DNA of 64,000 nucleotides from Hippopus hippopus (taxonomy: Eukaryota > Mollusca > Bivalvia > Cardiida > Cardiidae). This document shows positions 20,344 through 32,782 of this stretch, piece after piece; position 1 is the stretch's first letter; each line of letters begins with the position of its first letter. The translations under genes were made by a program, and so were the position numbers. The notes under the pieces were generated by a model that was not told where the DNA came from, did no database searches, and worked only from the letters and a program-made list of their open reading frames with translations. The stretch is taken from the NCBI GenBank assembly GCA_946811185.2, contig OX328106.1:33601694-33665693 (forward strand), given 5' to 3'.

Positions 20344-22450
20344 CAGTCGAGCCGCGTTAATCCGGGCTCCAAACTTCCGGAAATTTCAAGATCCGGAAAA
20401 AAACATCAGGGAACGAATATTTTCTGTACAAATTTTACTTTTTATTCCGGAAATCCGCGTTCCGGAACCGGAACGGAAAAATCGGGAACGAAGGGTTAAA
20501 AAACAATGTAACTCTTTATCAGATAAACCGGACGTGGCCTGACTGTGTATCAAACAATTTCCCCGGTACGTGATTTTGAACTGGTCCATAGTATGCATTT
20601 GTAACACGAGTATCAGTCTAGTATCAATTTATTTCAGATGGTTTTCACACATTTGAAAACAAACGTCTTAATTAGATGTTGTTTGGGAAAAGTGTTAATA
20701 GACATACACGTGCCATCGTTAAGTGTCAGTTTGACAGATTATCAATACCTTTTCAGATCAAAGATCAGACCAAATATTCTGTCTACAGACTGATCTTGAT
20801 CTACACAGGCCGCATATAAGCAACTTATGTTTTGAAAGGTTCTTGAAGGGCTTAATCTTTTCTGGCTCTTTGATGCTATACAAGCAATTTCTCCCTTTTT
20901 TCGTAATGTTTTCAAAGGTCACCTTCTGCAGAAGTGTGAAACTGTGAGGGAAATGGCTTAAGTCGTAACTGTGTTCTCCCTCTTAGAAAAATAGATCTAA
21001 AATAAAAATAAAAAAATACGCAACCTCGTATTCCTTTTCTTTATTTATCAGTAATTCATTTATATTTAACACCAAAGCATTAATTATCGTATGCATTTTT
21101 TTTTTGTTTTGGCTACGAGCGATTTTTATATGAAAACAGCCGAACTTTTTTTTCTGCCGACTACACAAAACACGTGACATGATAGCTCAGGTGTTCAAGT
21201 AACAACCTTTACTAGATGCAAAAAAGCATTAGCAGCTAATGTAAAGCAGGCATGATATTAGCTTATTGTGTGGTCTTTTGTATTGACTGGCAGTCTGCTT
21301 GTAGCAGGGTGTAATTTTCTTGGAGCAAAACAGTTGTAAATATGTACAACAAACGCTTGCACTACAACCCTCTCGCTTCGAATAATTTGCACATTACATC
21401 AGACCCATGATGTTAATTTTAACTCTTTACCACAAGACAAAAAGAGAAATGACTGGTCTAAATGTAAAGTATTTTCAGAAGACAATTTAAATGTAGTTAA
21501 AATGACATAATTTGTCTTTAACTGCGTAGAAAACATTATTGGAAAAGGAGAAAATGCTGGTTACCATCACTTTCTCCTTTTCCAACAATGTTTTTGAAAG
21601 GCCTTTTCCTCAGGGTCTTTAAAACTCGACATTGTGTGGTAAAGGGTTAACACTTGTGTACCCGCAACAGGCTTGAAATCGTTGACAGATGGCTTGTTTT
21701 ACATTTTTTGTTATTAAAAATTACTCTGCCGATTGCAAAATGGCGGAAGGTGTGGATAGACATCAGACTAAACAGAACGCGCTGTCTGATCTTGGATCTA
21801 CACCATCCACAGCTCTAACTATGACTTAACTCGTATCGGAAAGCAACTTCTTGTGGGCCAAAAGTGGTAAGAAAATACTTAAAACGTGTAGATTATTTCA
21901 AAACTGAAAACACGCCGAATCTGTTGATCAGCTACAGTTAATGATCCCGTCACCGGTTGTAAAAATAGAACAAAATTTTGTCAGATGTTACCCTTATTAT
22001 TTCGGACACACATTCCATACAAGTCTCTCGAAATTGAAAAATCAACAGTAATACTGTAATAAAAAAAAAACAATTGTACTTGTGTTTCGCCCCCCTTTTT
22101 CGTGGCGTTTTTAAAAGTCATAATGTGCCGAGCTTTACAAGCTCAGCCGTTTGTACAAAGTTGTACATGTGTATGCAATAAGGTATAAAGGGAAATTCGT
22201 GTACAAAAACACATTAAAAAAAATAGCAAAATGCTCATTTATGACATTTTATTCTATTATATATCTGAACAATCGTAGGAAAAATACAGAGAAGTGCTTG
22301 TGTAAATCATACGCTATTGTAATTCCTACGATGCACAGTGTCCCTTATCAACATGGAAGTTGTGGGATCCCAGTTCACTGGTCCGGAAATACGGCTTATC
22401 CGGAAACATCCGTAGGCAACAGGTGCGTCCGGATAAACGAGGTTCGACTG
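20344..22450. mobile_element. Decayed or non-autonomous pogo/Tigger-like DNA transposon
   Basis: Left end TA-CAGTCGAGCCGCGTTAATC and right end GATAAACGAGGTTCGACTG-TA are inverted copies of CAGTCGAACCTCGTTTATCC, the termini typical of Tigger/jerky-type Tc1-mariner elements, with TA on both sides as target duplication. 2,107 bp lie between them. No transposase frame survives, and a family A MITE (21419-21650) has inserted inside. Confidence 0.7.
21419..21650 (+). mobile_element. Family A MITE inside the Tigger-like element
   Basis: TTAACTCTTTACCACAAGAC to GTGTGGTAAAGGGTTAA, 232 bp, hairpin mostly intact (GCTGGTTACCATCAC breaks the symmetry). Confidence 0.82.
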
Positions 22451-22514
22451 TAAATGTATAGCTTGTGTTTGTATAAGAGGACACTTATACTGCCTTGCTA
22501 TAGAGCTAGCTTTT

Positions 22515-22572
22515 GTAGTGAGGTGGTAGAGCGTTCGCCTTGGGACCTAGAGGTCCATTCCTCGCCATTGGA
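22515..22572 (+). repeat. tRNA-like SINE head remnant
   Basis: GAGGTGGTAGAGCGTTCGCC resembles a tRNA A-box region and GGTCCATTCCTCGCC a degraded B-box region. No closing acceptor stem was found. Confidence 0.35.
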
Positions 22573-24302
22573 GGTTATTTGCCAAAAATGTTATATTTTC
22601 CTGAAAAAAGGATTGGAGTCTCCAATGTTACAAAGTGTAACAAATAATTTCTCTATCTGTCACAATATTGTGGAACTGTAGGCTTGTAAAATGTGACTGA
22701 AATGTTCTATCTGTAGATCTAGGGTAAAGTGTAACACTCAAATTACTTCCCTTTAATGCTCAAACCAATGTTGATTTTCCATATTGTACAAGGATTTTTC
22801 CTAATTTATCAGCAAAAAATTTGACTTGGGATATGATAACATTTGAGCCATGCACCGGCAAAAGGGGCAGTGTATTCATTCACATCTTTTTTGGGGAGGG
22901 CGTGCACTCCCTGTGGTACAGATTTGGGAGTGCAAGAGAAATTCTAGGAGTACACTTAATAATGACAATTTTAGAACTTCTATTGAGGAAGGAAAGGTCT
23001 GGTGTATTGATGAGTCTTCCACTGTAGTCATCAGCCCCTAAAAAAATAATATAAGCCAGGGGATTTTCTTCCTTTCCTGCGGGGCCGAATTTCGGCCCCA
23101 TTCCCAATCGAAAATAGTGTAATTTTTTCCCAATTCCATAAAAAGATTTTCCCAATTAGACTCTAGAAAAAGAAAATCACCTGATGTAAAATGGCCATGG
23201 TTTTTTCCGACACACAAATATGTGCGTTTTGACTCTTTTTTAACTAAATAACCTGCTAAAATTCATCGACTGCGGGCATTGACCACAGTTCAAGCAGGAA
23301 ATCAACAAATGTCGTAGTTTAGGTGTGAAACTATAAAGGGGAGAATGAAATATGGACTGCGTCCAAATATTTTCAATCGATTCATGTATTGACTGGATTA
23401 TCTGGCTGTAAACCATTCTAAGTGCTCAAATTGTAGACTGGGCACACTTTTCGTTACTGTATTTAGTTTCAGTTTACACATACAAAATAATACAGACAAC
23501 AGTCTACTCTTAGGCAACTACATCACGCTTTCCAGCGAAGCGAAGTTTCAGGAGACTAGAATAAAGAATCAATGACCAAGTTATAAAAAAAAAAAACCCA
23601 GCCTAATCTAGACCATGATTTTTTTTTTCACTCAAATTTCGAACGGTTGTGCTTCTTCTTTGTCTTAGCACAGTTGGTGTCAAAACACACAGAAAATCGT
23701 TTTCAAAGATTAATTGTCATAGAAAACTAACACGAAAACTCATGACAAAACAAATGTCAAAGAGACCTCCAACCGATCAAAGGCCCTTCAATCTGTTTGT
23801 TTAGCCTTGGTGATGACTTTTAATAGCTGACTTGCATACACTACATACAGAAAATAAAACATGAACTAATTCTTTTGTTCATTCTCCAGAAAAAGAATAT
23901 CTTCAGAAGAGAATTTAAAAAAAAAACCTTCTTAACATAGAGGGAGAGGGGTTGGTGTCTTACAGCTAAGACCGCTGGAACTAGTATAAAAGACAAAAGC
24001 GAACACAGACAGAAGTTTGAAAAAAAAGAAGCAGCATTGATTCAGTAGTACATTAAATGCCTTATTAAGTTTATTGTAAGGTTAAATGTTTTACAAACTT
24101 TATATGTTTTGTCAATATTATTTCCCAAATTTTGACATTTGTCGATGATTTTTTCCCAGTTTGGCCAGGGGCCTTTTCCCAAAATGCCTGGATAAAGCCC
24201 TGTAAGCATTGTAAAAAAGAAGTTGCTTGTAACATTTTATGACAGGACCAGGTTCATGGGGACAGCTTTCAACCTGAATTTTCCATTTCACTGTCAGTTT
24301 CG
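22573..24302. other. Interval without recognised gene
   Basis: Short frames on the minus strand (22880-23155 and 24118-24321) contain Gly/Lys-rich words but lack splice context and are broken. Nothing certain could be named. Confidence 0.45.
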
Positions 24303-24590
24303 GACTTAAATAAGCTTTCACTTATTGTTTTATAGAGAGATTTATGTAAATTCACTGTTTAAAATCATTATTAAAGCTGAATAGACAGTTTGAAATGCCT
24401 ATGGTCGAGGATGTCAAACAGATGGTGTTGTGCCATGTATTTTCACGTTTTTTGCAGCGATCTTTTTTTCGTGCCAGTTAACTTTTGGAACAGCATTTTC
24501 ACATGATTTGACATAAATTTGTCAATTAGGGTAGTGTGTGACTTTGAAACTTGTAATTTTACACTACAGAAGCGGATTGATTTCATTAAT
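24303..24590. repeat. Interspersed repeat shared with 32783-33060
   Basis: Both loci share TTTATGTAAATT(C/G)..CTGTTTAAA, TTTTCACGTTTT..GCGATCT, ACATGATTTGACA and TTTGTAATTTTACACT in the same order over about 280 bp. The family is unknown. Confidence 0.65.
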
Positions 24591-24896
24591 ACTGTTAAAT
24601 AAACAAAATAACAGCTTGATTTTAAGGTGTGGATCCTTCACTCTTGATACTTATTGTATATGTTGTCAGAGTTTAGATCTTTCAAATATCACATAAGGAA
24701 ATTACTTGTGGCCAGTTGATTCATCAATGCCTCAGTTTTGGAGACATTTTTTTTAACTTGTCCAAGTTGGCACCACTGGCGATTGATATAGGAAGCCCTG
24801 AAACCTGTGCGTGCATGCGTTTTTCACTTCATATTTTTGTGGGTATATTCAATCGATTTTGTGAATTACACACATATGTATATGAATGGGAATCCT

Positions 24897-25015
24897 GAAG
24901 GGGCTTAATGCATCTCTGTGATGCATTATAACAAGCAAATCATCACACAATTATGGAACCATAAAATCCATTTTGATTAACTACCGACTGAATCATGAGG
25001 TATATAAGTCCTTTT
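24897..25015. mobile_element. Family C MITE fragment
   Basis: AGGGGCTTAATGCATCTCTG and the following ATCATCACACAATTATGGA block match the family; the second half is lost. Confidence 0.55.
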
Positions 25016-25204
25016 ACATGTATATATATATGTGATATGGGAAACTTATTCTGGTTGTGAGTATAATTTTTCTAGATGCATCTCAGTACACACGTGAATA
25101 ATGGAGGTATAGTTGTGATGAGACTGAAATCATGTTGAAAATGGTGTAAATGACCATCCAAACGATCAGTACAAAACTAGGTTCTTCATTTGTAACATAA
25201 ACAT

Positions 25205-25465
25205 TCATTTGTTTAACAGTTTTCAACATTATTTCAGTCATATCACAGTGAACAGTGCACCAGTCCATCTTCTCCTGGACTTCTTTTTACCTGTACCTCA
25301 CACAATAAATGTTTTGTGTCACTGGCTGCTATTCTAAAAACCATTCTCAATACATTGATAAATGATGTGAAAGAATTTAATTCTGTCGTAAAGACTTTTA
25401 TTAATCCTTGGCCAAGCTGGGGATTCAAACTAGTGAGCCACATGTGTCAAGCCCTCTATGCTATT
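25205..25465 (-). mobile_element. SINE (42184-type), diverged
   Basis: TTTTCAACATTATTTCAGTC, CCTGGACTTCTTTTTACC, TGGCTGCTATTC and GCCAAGCTGGGGATTCAAAC match in order; the last is the reverse of the tRNA-like B-box side. Confidence 0.65.
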
Positions 25466-25733
25466 GACGGAGGTAATTGTAATATATATATACAGGGTTT
25501 TATCTTCATGCTGAGATAAATCATTTTGTGTGGACAGCTAGAAATGAATTCTGTAGACTCCAAACTTTCTGTGGAAATCAATTCCAGGATCTGTCATATT
25601 AGCATTTTCATCATGTCTTATCTTGCTGTTTTACCCTTAAAGTGCTGAAAAACCGATAATAGACTTTGTATAGCAATACAACCCAAATAATATAAATGTT
25701 GCCTTCCACAAGAATAGCCAAACAAAGCAGACA

Positions 25734-25830
25734 ATGTAGATCAAAGATCAGACTGCACAGAATGTGGTCTTATCTTGTTCTATACCAGCCACAAAGGCAA
25801 TTGAAGTTAGGAAAGGCACTTAAGGGTTAC
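25734..25830. repeat. Family B MITE fragment
   Basis: GTAGATCAAAGATCAGACTG with a partial complement, then AAAGGCACTTAAGGGTTA, a variant of the family-B end. Confidence 0.55.
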
Positions 25831-25935
25831 AAGATTGGGTTATTAGACTGTATTCCTGAATTGTATATTTGGTTCTGTTTTGTGTGCCATTGACAATACC
25901 TATAGTAATTTTTTTGATGTGTGGGTACAGCATAG

Positions 25936-26164
25936 TTAACCCTTTACCAAACAATCCCTGGTTTTAACGACCCTGAAGAAGGAGCCTTTTAAAAATCTTG
26001 TGGGAAAAGGAGAAAATGCTGGTAACCAGCATTTTCTCCTTTTCCCACAAGGTTTTCTACTCTTTCACTGACAATTAGCATCATTTCAGCTACATTTGAT
26101 ATGTCGTCTGCAAGTGCTCTCAATTTGGACCAGTGTAAAATTTTGTCATTTGGTAAAGAGGTAA
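25936..26164 (-). mobile_element. Family A MITE, full length
   Basis: TTAACCCTTTACCAAACAATC start, near-perfect palindrome around GCTGGTAACCAGC, end TTTGGTAAAGAGGTAA. Confidence 0.87.
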
Positions 26165-26174
26165 CTTAAGGTTA

Positions 26175-26480
26175 GTAGAGAGTGGCTGTTAAAGTTGGTA
26201 ATGTACCGCCCTTAAAATTCAAGGGTTGCTGGTTTGATTCTCAGCTTGGCCAAATTCATCTAGAGGATTGATGATAGTCATTGAGACAAAATTTGTTCCT
26301 GTCTCAGCACACCTTTTTTGACATTGTTTACTTGGGAAAGCAAACAGCTGCTCAGGAAAAATATTGCACATGTAGGGCAGGTAAAAGAAACTCCTGGAAA
26401 TCATGGATAGGTGCTCTGACTTAACAATATAACTGGCATTATGTTGAAAATGGGCTGTTAACAACAACAGACAAAGTGAA
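26175..26480 (+). mobile_element. SINE (42184-type), diverged
   Basis: GGTTGCTGGTTTGATTCTCA is the B-box side, followed by CAGCTTGGCCAAATTC, GGGAAAGCAAACAGCTGC and CTCCTGGAAATCATGG in the order of the 42184 element. Confidence 0.65.
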
Positions 26481-27029
26481 TTGTTTTTTCACATGGTCAT
26501 GTTATAGGATCATCAGAGGATCAGTAGCAATTTTTAAATCAAAAAGATCTATCACAGGATTTCCATGCTGTCATGTCTTGCTGTTTGAGGGATTTGTTAT
26601 TGTTGACTATACTACTGAATTGTATTTGCTGTTCTGTTTAGGGTCCCGAAGACTTTGAACTGCGACAAATTTATTTAACTTATAACACCTTTTACTGTTT
26701 CCAAAAAGACCAATTTTTATGAGGCTTTACAAGGTTCAGATAGGATATTCAGATGCATTTGCTGTGGTAAATTAGGCAGTTTTGAAGTCAAGCCCTACTA
26801 AAGTACCTGGTTCAACAAATATACAGACTTCAGTCTCAGTAACTGTTGAATTTTGTTAACAAGTTATAATAACTTTTCTAACTTGGTGTTGCTACATATT
26901 GAGCTAAAGTAGTTCTCTGCATAAACAGTTTATTTGATTAATGAAGAAACCCAGAATATTTGATTACTACAGAGTTGTAGGTTGAATACATGTGAAAATT
27001 TTGCATCAAAAGAAAGATTGCTTTCGACA

Positions 27030-27490
27030 GACACTTTTAGCTGGGCTGTTTTTGAAGAAAACATCAAGATAATGTCATAGCCTGACATGGTTGTCGTAGT
27101 TGTGCAAAAACATTGACATTTTATAATATCTCTGTCATTACTGAAGATATTTACTGCAAACTTAGACTAGTTGTCGACTATGAAAAGGTTAATCCATACA
27201 ACAGGAGCAGATAACCATCAAAATATTGTTGACAGTTATACCCTTTTTCAACTTAAAATTTATAAAAAAAAAAAAACCAGACATTCTATAATATTGCTGT
27301 CATTACTGAAGATATTTACTTCAACTTGGACTAGTTGTTGAATATCACAAGAGGGACCCATACAGCACAGGCAAACAACCATCAACATATTTTTGGCACA
27401 GTTATGCCCCCACCTGTGCGACTTTGAAGTTGCACTAAAAGCAACTGCAGCAGTGTTGGCACCCACATGTGCTCTTTTTTTTTCTTGTAC
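27030..27490 (+). mobile_element. Family D (Helitron-like) element, two core units
   Basis: TTTTAGCTGGGCTGTTTTTG start; two tandem units of 'ctgtcattactgaagatatttact'; 3' end TGTTGGCACCCACATGTGCT followed by CTTTTTTT, a worn hairpin plus CTCTT end. Confidence 0.65.
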
Positions 27491-27542
27491 CTTAATGTTT
27501 TCAACAGTTGCAAAGATGTAAAAAGCTGTGTGCAAGTTAGTA

Positions 27543-27759
27543 TTAACCCTATACCAAACAATCCTGAGTTTTGACAGCCCAGGGAGAAGAGCCTATTGAA
27601 AACATTGTAGGAAAAAGGAGAAAATGCTGGTAACCAACATTTTCTTTTTTTTCAACCATTTCCAAGAAAGAAATTATCTTTAGAGCTACATTAGATTAGT
27701 TGTCTGCATATGCTTTCGATTTGGTTAAATCTAAAATTTTGTAGTGTGGGAAGAGTTAA
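27543..27759 (-). mobile_element. Family A MITE, first of a TTAA-sharing trio
   Basis: TTAACCCTATACCAAACAATC to GTGGGAAGAGTTAA; hairpin second half eroded. Confidence 0.8.
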
Positions 27760-27953
27760 TTCTTTACAAGAGAACAAAATTTTGGATTTGCCAAAATTCA
27801 AAGTATATCCAGGTAACAAGTTAAATGTGAGTAAATTGGTGAGATTTTTCTTTGAAAGGGTTGAAAACATTGTAAGAAAAGGAGAAAATTCTGGTTGCAA
27901 ACACCTTCTTCCTGAAGGTCGTTAAAACTCTGGATTGTTTGGTAATGAGTTAA
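27756..27953 (+). mobile_element. Family A MITE, second of the trio
   Basis: Starts at the TTAA that ends the previous copy. The right half of the palindrome is deleted; the end reads TTTGGTAATGAGTTAA. Confidence 0.8.
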
Positions 27954-28120
27954 CTCTTTACCGTTGCGACAACATTTTGGATTTGTACAATTTGAGGGTC
28001 TTTGCAGGCGACAAATTAGATGAGGCTCAAGTAATGGAATTTGTCCCTAAAAGGGCTGAAAAGGTGTATGTTGCCCATAGATGGGTCTTGAAAATATAAG
28101 ATTGTGTCGTAAAGGGTTAA
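27950..28120 (+). mobile_element. Family A MITE, third of the trio, hairpin deleted
   Basis: Starts at the previous TTAA with TTAACTCTTTACCGTTGCG; the central palindrome is almost gone; ends GTCGTAAAGGGTTAA. Confidence 0.78.
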
Positions 28121-28429
28121 CATGCTAATATTGGAAATAGTACAAGGGATATTTTATATTCATAGCTTGATGATGGCAATAAAGACTTTGATCTTCAGAA
28201 ATAACAAGCCGACTAAAAAATCAATACAGTAATTACCAATAGTTGTCTAATGTTTTATTTATTGAGTCTGTCCTTTTGAACCTGTGTTTTGCAAAAGCGA
28301 TCAAGTATTTTTTTTATGACGCAAACCATTTCCATATAAAGTTATAACACCAGTACACCTCTTAAAGCTATCTATCGACAGCTTGTGGAAATTAAACGTG
28401 GTTTACTCTGTACAAGGCGAAAAAATTTC

Positions 28430-28595
28430 CGACATGTTCAAATTAAAGTATTAATTTTGCAAAGAAAAAATTCAATATTATTAGAATCAGAAATTTTCTT
28501 ACAAAGGGTAAAAAGTATGAGAAAATGCTGGTAACAACATTTTCTCCTTTTCTCACAATGTTTGAAGTTAAAGTTTTCTTTCTCAATGTGGTTAA
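28430..28595 (+). mobile_element. Family A MITE, degenerate, sharing TTAA with the next copy
   Basis: Hairpin GAGAAAATGCTGGTAACAAC / ATTTTCTCCTTTTCTCAC and a right end that runs into TTAA at 28592. Confidence 0.55.
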
Positions 28596-28823
28596 CCCTT
28601 TACCACACAGTGCCAACTTTTAACAACCTTTGAGAAAAAGTCTTTTGAAAATGTAGTCGGAAAAGGAGAAAATGCTGGTAACTAGCATTTTCTTCTTTGC
28701 CCTTAATGTTTTCTTTCATATCAAGAAAAATCGCATCATTTGAGCCAAATTGAAATTGTCATCTGCAAATGCTTCCAATTTGGATGGGTCTAAAGTTTTT
28801 TTGTAACTATGGTAAAGGGTTAA
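28592..28823 (-). mobile_element. Family A MITE, full length
   Basis: TTAACCCTTTACCACACAGTG to ATGGTAAAGGGTTAA, 232 bp; a second GGTAAAGGGTTAA follows at 28836-28848. Confidence 0.85.
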
Positions 28824-29138
28824 AATGGAATAGTTAGGTAAAGGGTTAAAGAAGTAATTGCTTATTACATGCTTTTTTAACCTCCTTTCCTCTAAGATTT
28901 TCATACAACCAGATTTCGTTTCTTCTGGTTTTTTTGAAAATTTTAATAAAATCATATTTTTATTTAAATATGGCATTAGACCCAAGATAATAATAGGCAT
29001 TTTAGACATTTTAGACAACAGAGGTATTTAGTTGCCAAGATTGCTTTGTTGGGATAAATGCTTAGGTTTGAAGATGGCAGGCTCAAATCCCAATGATGCC
29101 AAATAATGTTTGCGTTTCCCTTCACCCTCAACAATCAG

Positions 29139-29352
29139 TTAACCCTTAACCTGCTAAATAAGTTAAATGGAATTTTCTAGCCAAAAGTAAGAAACCCAAA
29201 TATTGCAATTGCTACATTACAATAAATATAAAGATAAAAATACCTTATTATTGGACAGTGTTGGTTCAGGGTCAGACTCTGTGCAGTCTGATTTTCATTT
29301 ATACTGGCAGCAAAAGAACCCTTTGTCGCACTTTAAGCTGCCTACAAGTTAA
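29139..29352 (+). mobile_element. Family B MITE, full length (214 bp)
   Basis: TTAACCCTTAACCTGCTAAA and AAGCTGCCTACAAGTTAA ends with TTAA on both sides; the central palindrome reads GGTCAGACTCTGTGCAGTCTGA. Confidence 0.85.
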
Positions 29353-29624
29353 CAGTCACATGATTTTTTTTTCCTACAATATATAAACAGTTTAGTGTCA
29401 TACTGCTTTGACATTTTCAAAATTTCAGTATCTACATGTTTATAAGAAATTATTACTTGGTGCATGTGATGCCATTTAGCAAGACACTGTGCCATTAGCC
29501 CTCACAGCTAATTGTGGGGCAAGTTCAAAACACACGACCCAATAATATAGCTGTGAAAAACATTTTTCAAACTTTCCTTGTCATGTATTTCACCAACATC
29601 TATATCAGTCTATCAGTAGACAGA

Positions 29625-29950
29625 GGACAAAAGTTTAGAATTATGTATATACACATTCAAGGCATAATTAGCAGACAATAAATTGGCAGTGGCTGGAATG
29701 ATGGGAAAAGCTTTTGAAAGAGTAGAAAACACTGTAAGAAAAAAAGGAAAATGCTGGTTACCATAATTCAGTCGTCCCTTCATCAGATGACAAAAGTTTA
29801 GAATCAAACACATTTGAACAATTAGCAGACAACAAATTCCTTTGAAAGCGAAGAAAATATTGTAAGAAAAGGAGAAAATACTAGTCACCAGCATTTTCTT
29901 CCCAAAATGTTGTCAAATCTTTTTTCATCATGGTCATTAAATGCTTGTGC
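29625..29950. repeat. Two degenerate family A MITE copies
   Basis: GACAAAAGTTTAGAATTATG, GAAAGAGTAGAAAACACTG and a second set from GACAAAAGTTTAGAATCAAA to AAAATGTTGTCAAATC. Termini are lost. Confidence 0.5.
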
Positions 29951-30089
29951 AAAGTTTTCTAAAGCAGCCCCATTAACTGCAGAGGCATAAAAAAACATAT
30001 TTTGTATGAATTTACCACATTCAAGATTTATCTCTAGGATGGTTGGACTGAAATGAAACTCGTTAGAAGGGCAGAGACTTATGTTCCCT

Positions 30090-30550
30090 GAATTTCCATT
30101 ACTTTCAAGTCTTAAATTACAGACAAGCATGGTAGTAAACTGTCTAGGTCCTATTTAACATTTTTTGTAAGACAATTTTAGTTTTCTTCAGGTTTATATA
30201 TTATGTAACTACGACTGCACAAGTTATTTTTATAATCCTTCAAGAAAAAAAAGAGACTGTCATAATTCATGAATGGTAACTCACTAGCAAACTGAGAGAA
30301 AAAGATTTACATTCATAATTAACAGTATTATGATCAGTTTCAGACAAGCAAAGTAAATTTGTGTGTGAGTGTGATTTGGATTCATTTACAGTTTACCAGT
30401 ATCTTAAAAATGGAAAGCCATAAAATAGTTGAGAATTTTTGTTCAGATTTCCATTAACTTTTAGTCTTGAATTATAGCAAGGTATGGTAATAAATTGTCT
30501 GGGTCTGATTTAGAGTTCATTGTGAGACAATGTTTGGTCTGCAGAAAGTT
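30090..30550. repeat. Diverged direct repeat, ~355-bp spacing
   Basis: TTTCCATTACTTTCAAGTCT..GGTAGTAAACTGTCTAGGTC at 30097-30150 recurs as TTTCCATTAACTTTTAGTCT..GGTAATAAATTGTCTGGGTC at 30449-30505. No gene is seen in 30150-31250 apart from a worn family A MITE at 30840-31022. Confidence 0.55.
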
Positions 30551-31254
30551 TTTTTTTTTGAGGTCAGCTTTGGTGTAAAATTACCTAAGTTCCTTTAGCT
30601 AGGGTTATGAAACTTTGCATTGTAACAAATTTTGTTATGTTGATGAGATACATACATTACATTCATATTTTTAGGCTTGAATGAAAGTAAAGGCCACTGT
30701 TACATGTACTATTAGTACAGGGAAAGTAAGGTCAATTAATGATAAGAATGAGAATATGTGAAAACATTATTTTTAGCTAGGTTTTTAGAACTCTATGTTC
30801 ATAAATCTTGATTATGCATGTATCATTTGTCCTTATCATACACTATAATCCAGGGTTTTGATGATCCTGAGGAAAAAGGCTTTTGAAAAAAATTTTCTTT
30901 TTCCACGCTGTTTTCTACCCTACCAAAGGCACATTCCATGATTTGAGCCATGTCTGTATTCTGGAAATGCCTTCAATTTAGACCAGTAAAAAATTTTGAT
31001 GTTTTGTCATGGTTTAGAGATACATATACTCATTTTCTGGCAGTTCTCAGCTAGTTTTTAATCCATTTTATAATCTTTATTTTATGAAACTATAATCATT
31101 CTATTGTATCTTCATGCCAAATGTTGCCCTGATGGCTGCAAGACTACACAGATTACGACAGATAGAAAAAGCATTTCAGAGGCTTTCGAAGCAGTCACAC
31201 TAAGCTTGTCTTTTCTAGATTTTAATCTGGACAAATTCCTTGTGTTTTTTTAGG

Positions 31255-31897
31255 TGGATGGATGTTTTGGCCACAGACATTTTGGCCAGCTAAATGTGCA
31301 AAATAGGACGTTTTGGCCAAATGCTTCTTAACACAGAAAATGCAATAAATGAACTTTCTGTGTTTTTTAGGTATACATTTGAAGCAGAAAAGCATGTTTA
31401 GTTTAGTTCATGTGTTTTTTGCTTTAAAATAGCATTTGGCCAAAACATACTTTGACTTTGATTTGCAATCTTCTGTAATAAACTGCTTAAATTTTTTATA
31501 CTTTGTTGCAACTTATTGTTGCAAATAGAAATTTTATGTTATTGTTCAATCATTATTAATTGATAGAGTTGATATTTGACAATTAAAGCAATCATCAAAT
31601 ACACTTCCGACCTTAGTTAAGTATAAAAGCAAAATAACACTTAACAGTATGTAATTCTATTCAGTAACACCAATCAATTAAAAAATGAAGAAGTTAAGTA
31701 TTTGTAATTTCAAAAATAGATTAAAAAAAAAATACCCAGTACTTCATAAATGTCAAATATGTTAATTTCTCATTCTCCTACAATGTTTATAAAGTATGTT
31801 TAATGAAGAAAAATATTCACAAAATAACATTTAGCCAAAATGTCCTACTTTGTATTTTTAGCTAGCCAAAATGCCCTGGCCAAAACGTCCTCCATTC
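31255..31897. mobile_element. ~640-bp element with ~70-bp terminal inverted repeats
   Basis: TGGATGTTTTGGCCACAGAC..AGGACGTTTTGGCCAAATGC at the left is answered by ATTTAGCCAAAATGTCC..CTGGCCAAAACGTCCTCCAT at the right. Its interior is AT-rich and non-coding, with a third TTTGGCCAAAACATAC near 31435. Non-autonomous DNA element; superfamily unknown. Confidence 0.75.
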
Positions 31898-32400
31898 GTT
31901 TTTCAATGCCTTACATCATCAGGGCTACAGAAATCCAAGAAATTGTCAGAGCAGACCAATTCATAATGAGAAACCCAAATTATTTTGAAAATCTTGATAA
32001 AAAATCTGTCCGAAAAATTTTCATAATAATTATGGCCAATCAAAGACAGATTTACAAACCTTAAATCACTCCAGATAGCAAAAAACGATTACCCAGACAG
32101 AGAATTAAAAAAAACCTGATTTGAATAGGAGTCTGAATGAGGGTAAAAAGGGTGTGATAAACTTGAACCCAAGGTACAATGTATACATGTACATCTGGAG
32201 TTGACAAGGAGTTGATATGTATGTGTATTTCACGGTCAATCAAATTTTTTGTATATAAATAGAAATTAAGATAATAATCAAAGATCGCGAACCAATTAGA
32301 TTTGAAGATGGCCAAACAGCAAATGAGGGACTTTTCAGAGCAGCAATCATATCATCATTCACCTCACGTTAACTGTTAAAATAAGCATAATGCATTCCAT

Positions 32401-32704
32401 GGACACAAACAAAAATGAGTTCTATTAGGGAGGGTGCTTTTATTAGGAGAAATATGGTACCTTTTATTTTGGACCCTAAGTCTTAATTTCCAAAACAGTT
32501 AAAAAAAAAAATTCAAACTTGTTCATATTTCAAGCATTTGCAGACGACAATTCTGGACACAAACAAAAATGAGTTCTATCAGGGAGGGTGCTTTTATTAG
32601 GAGAAATATGGTACCTTTTATTTTGTACCCTAAGTCTTAATTTCCAAAACAGTTAAAAAAAAAATTCAAACTTGTTTATATTTCAAGCATTTGCAGATGA
32701 CAAT
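32401..32704. repeat. Tandem duplication, 2 x ~152 bp
   Basis: GGACACAAACAAAAATGAGT through GCATTTGCAGA(C/T)GACAAT occurs at 32401-32554 and 32555-32704 almost unchanged, followed by a C-run. Confidence 0.9.
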
Positions 32705-32782
32705 CCCCCCCCCACCCCCCGTCTGTTATAGGTCTATACTTTCATTTCATAAAACAACCAATTTTTTCACTCATGAACAGAG

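Noticed and set aside
22880..23155. Minus-strand ORF MGKSFYGIGKKLHYFRLGMG
   Set aside because: It overlaps G/C-rich repeat text, has no splice context, and a similar broken stretch lies at 24118-24321; it could be a transposon relic but nothing identifies it.
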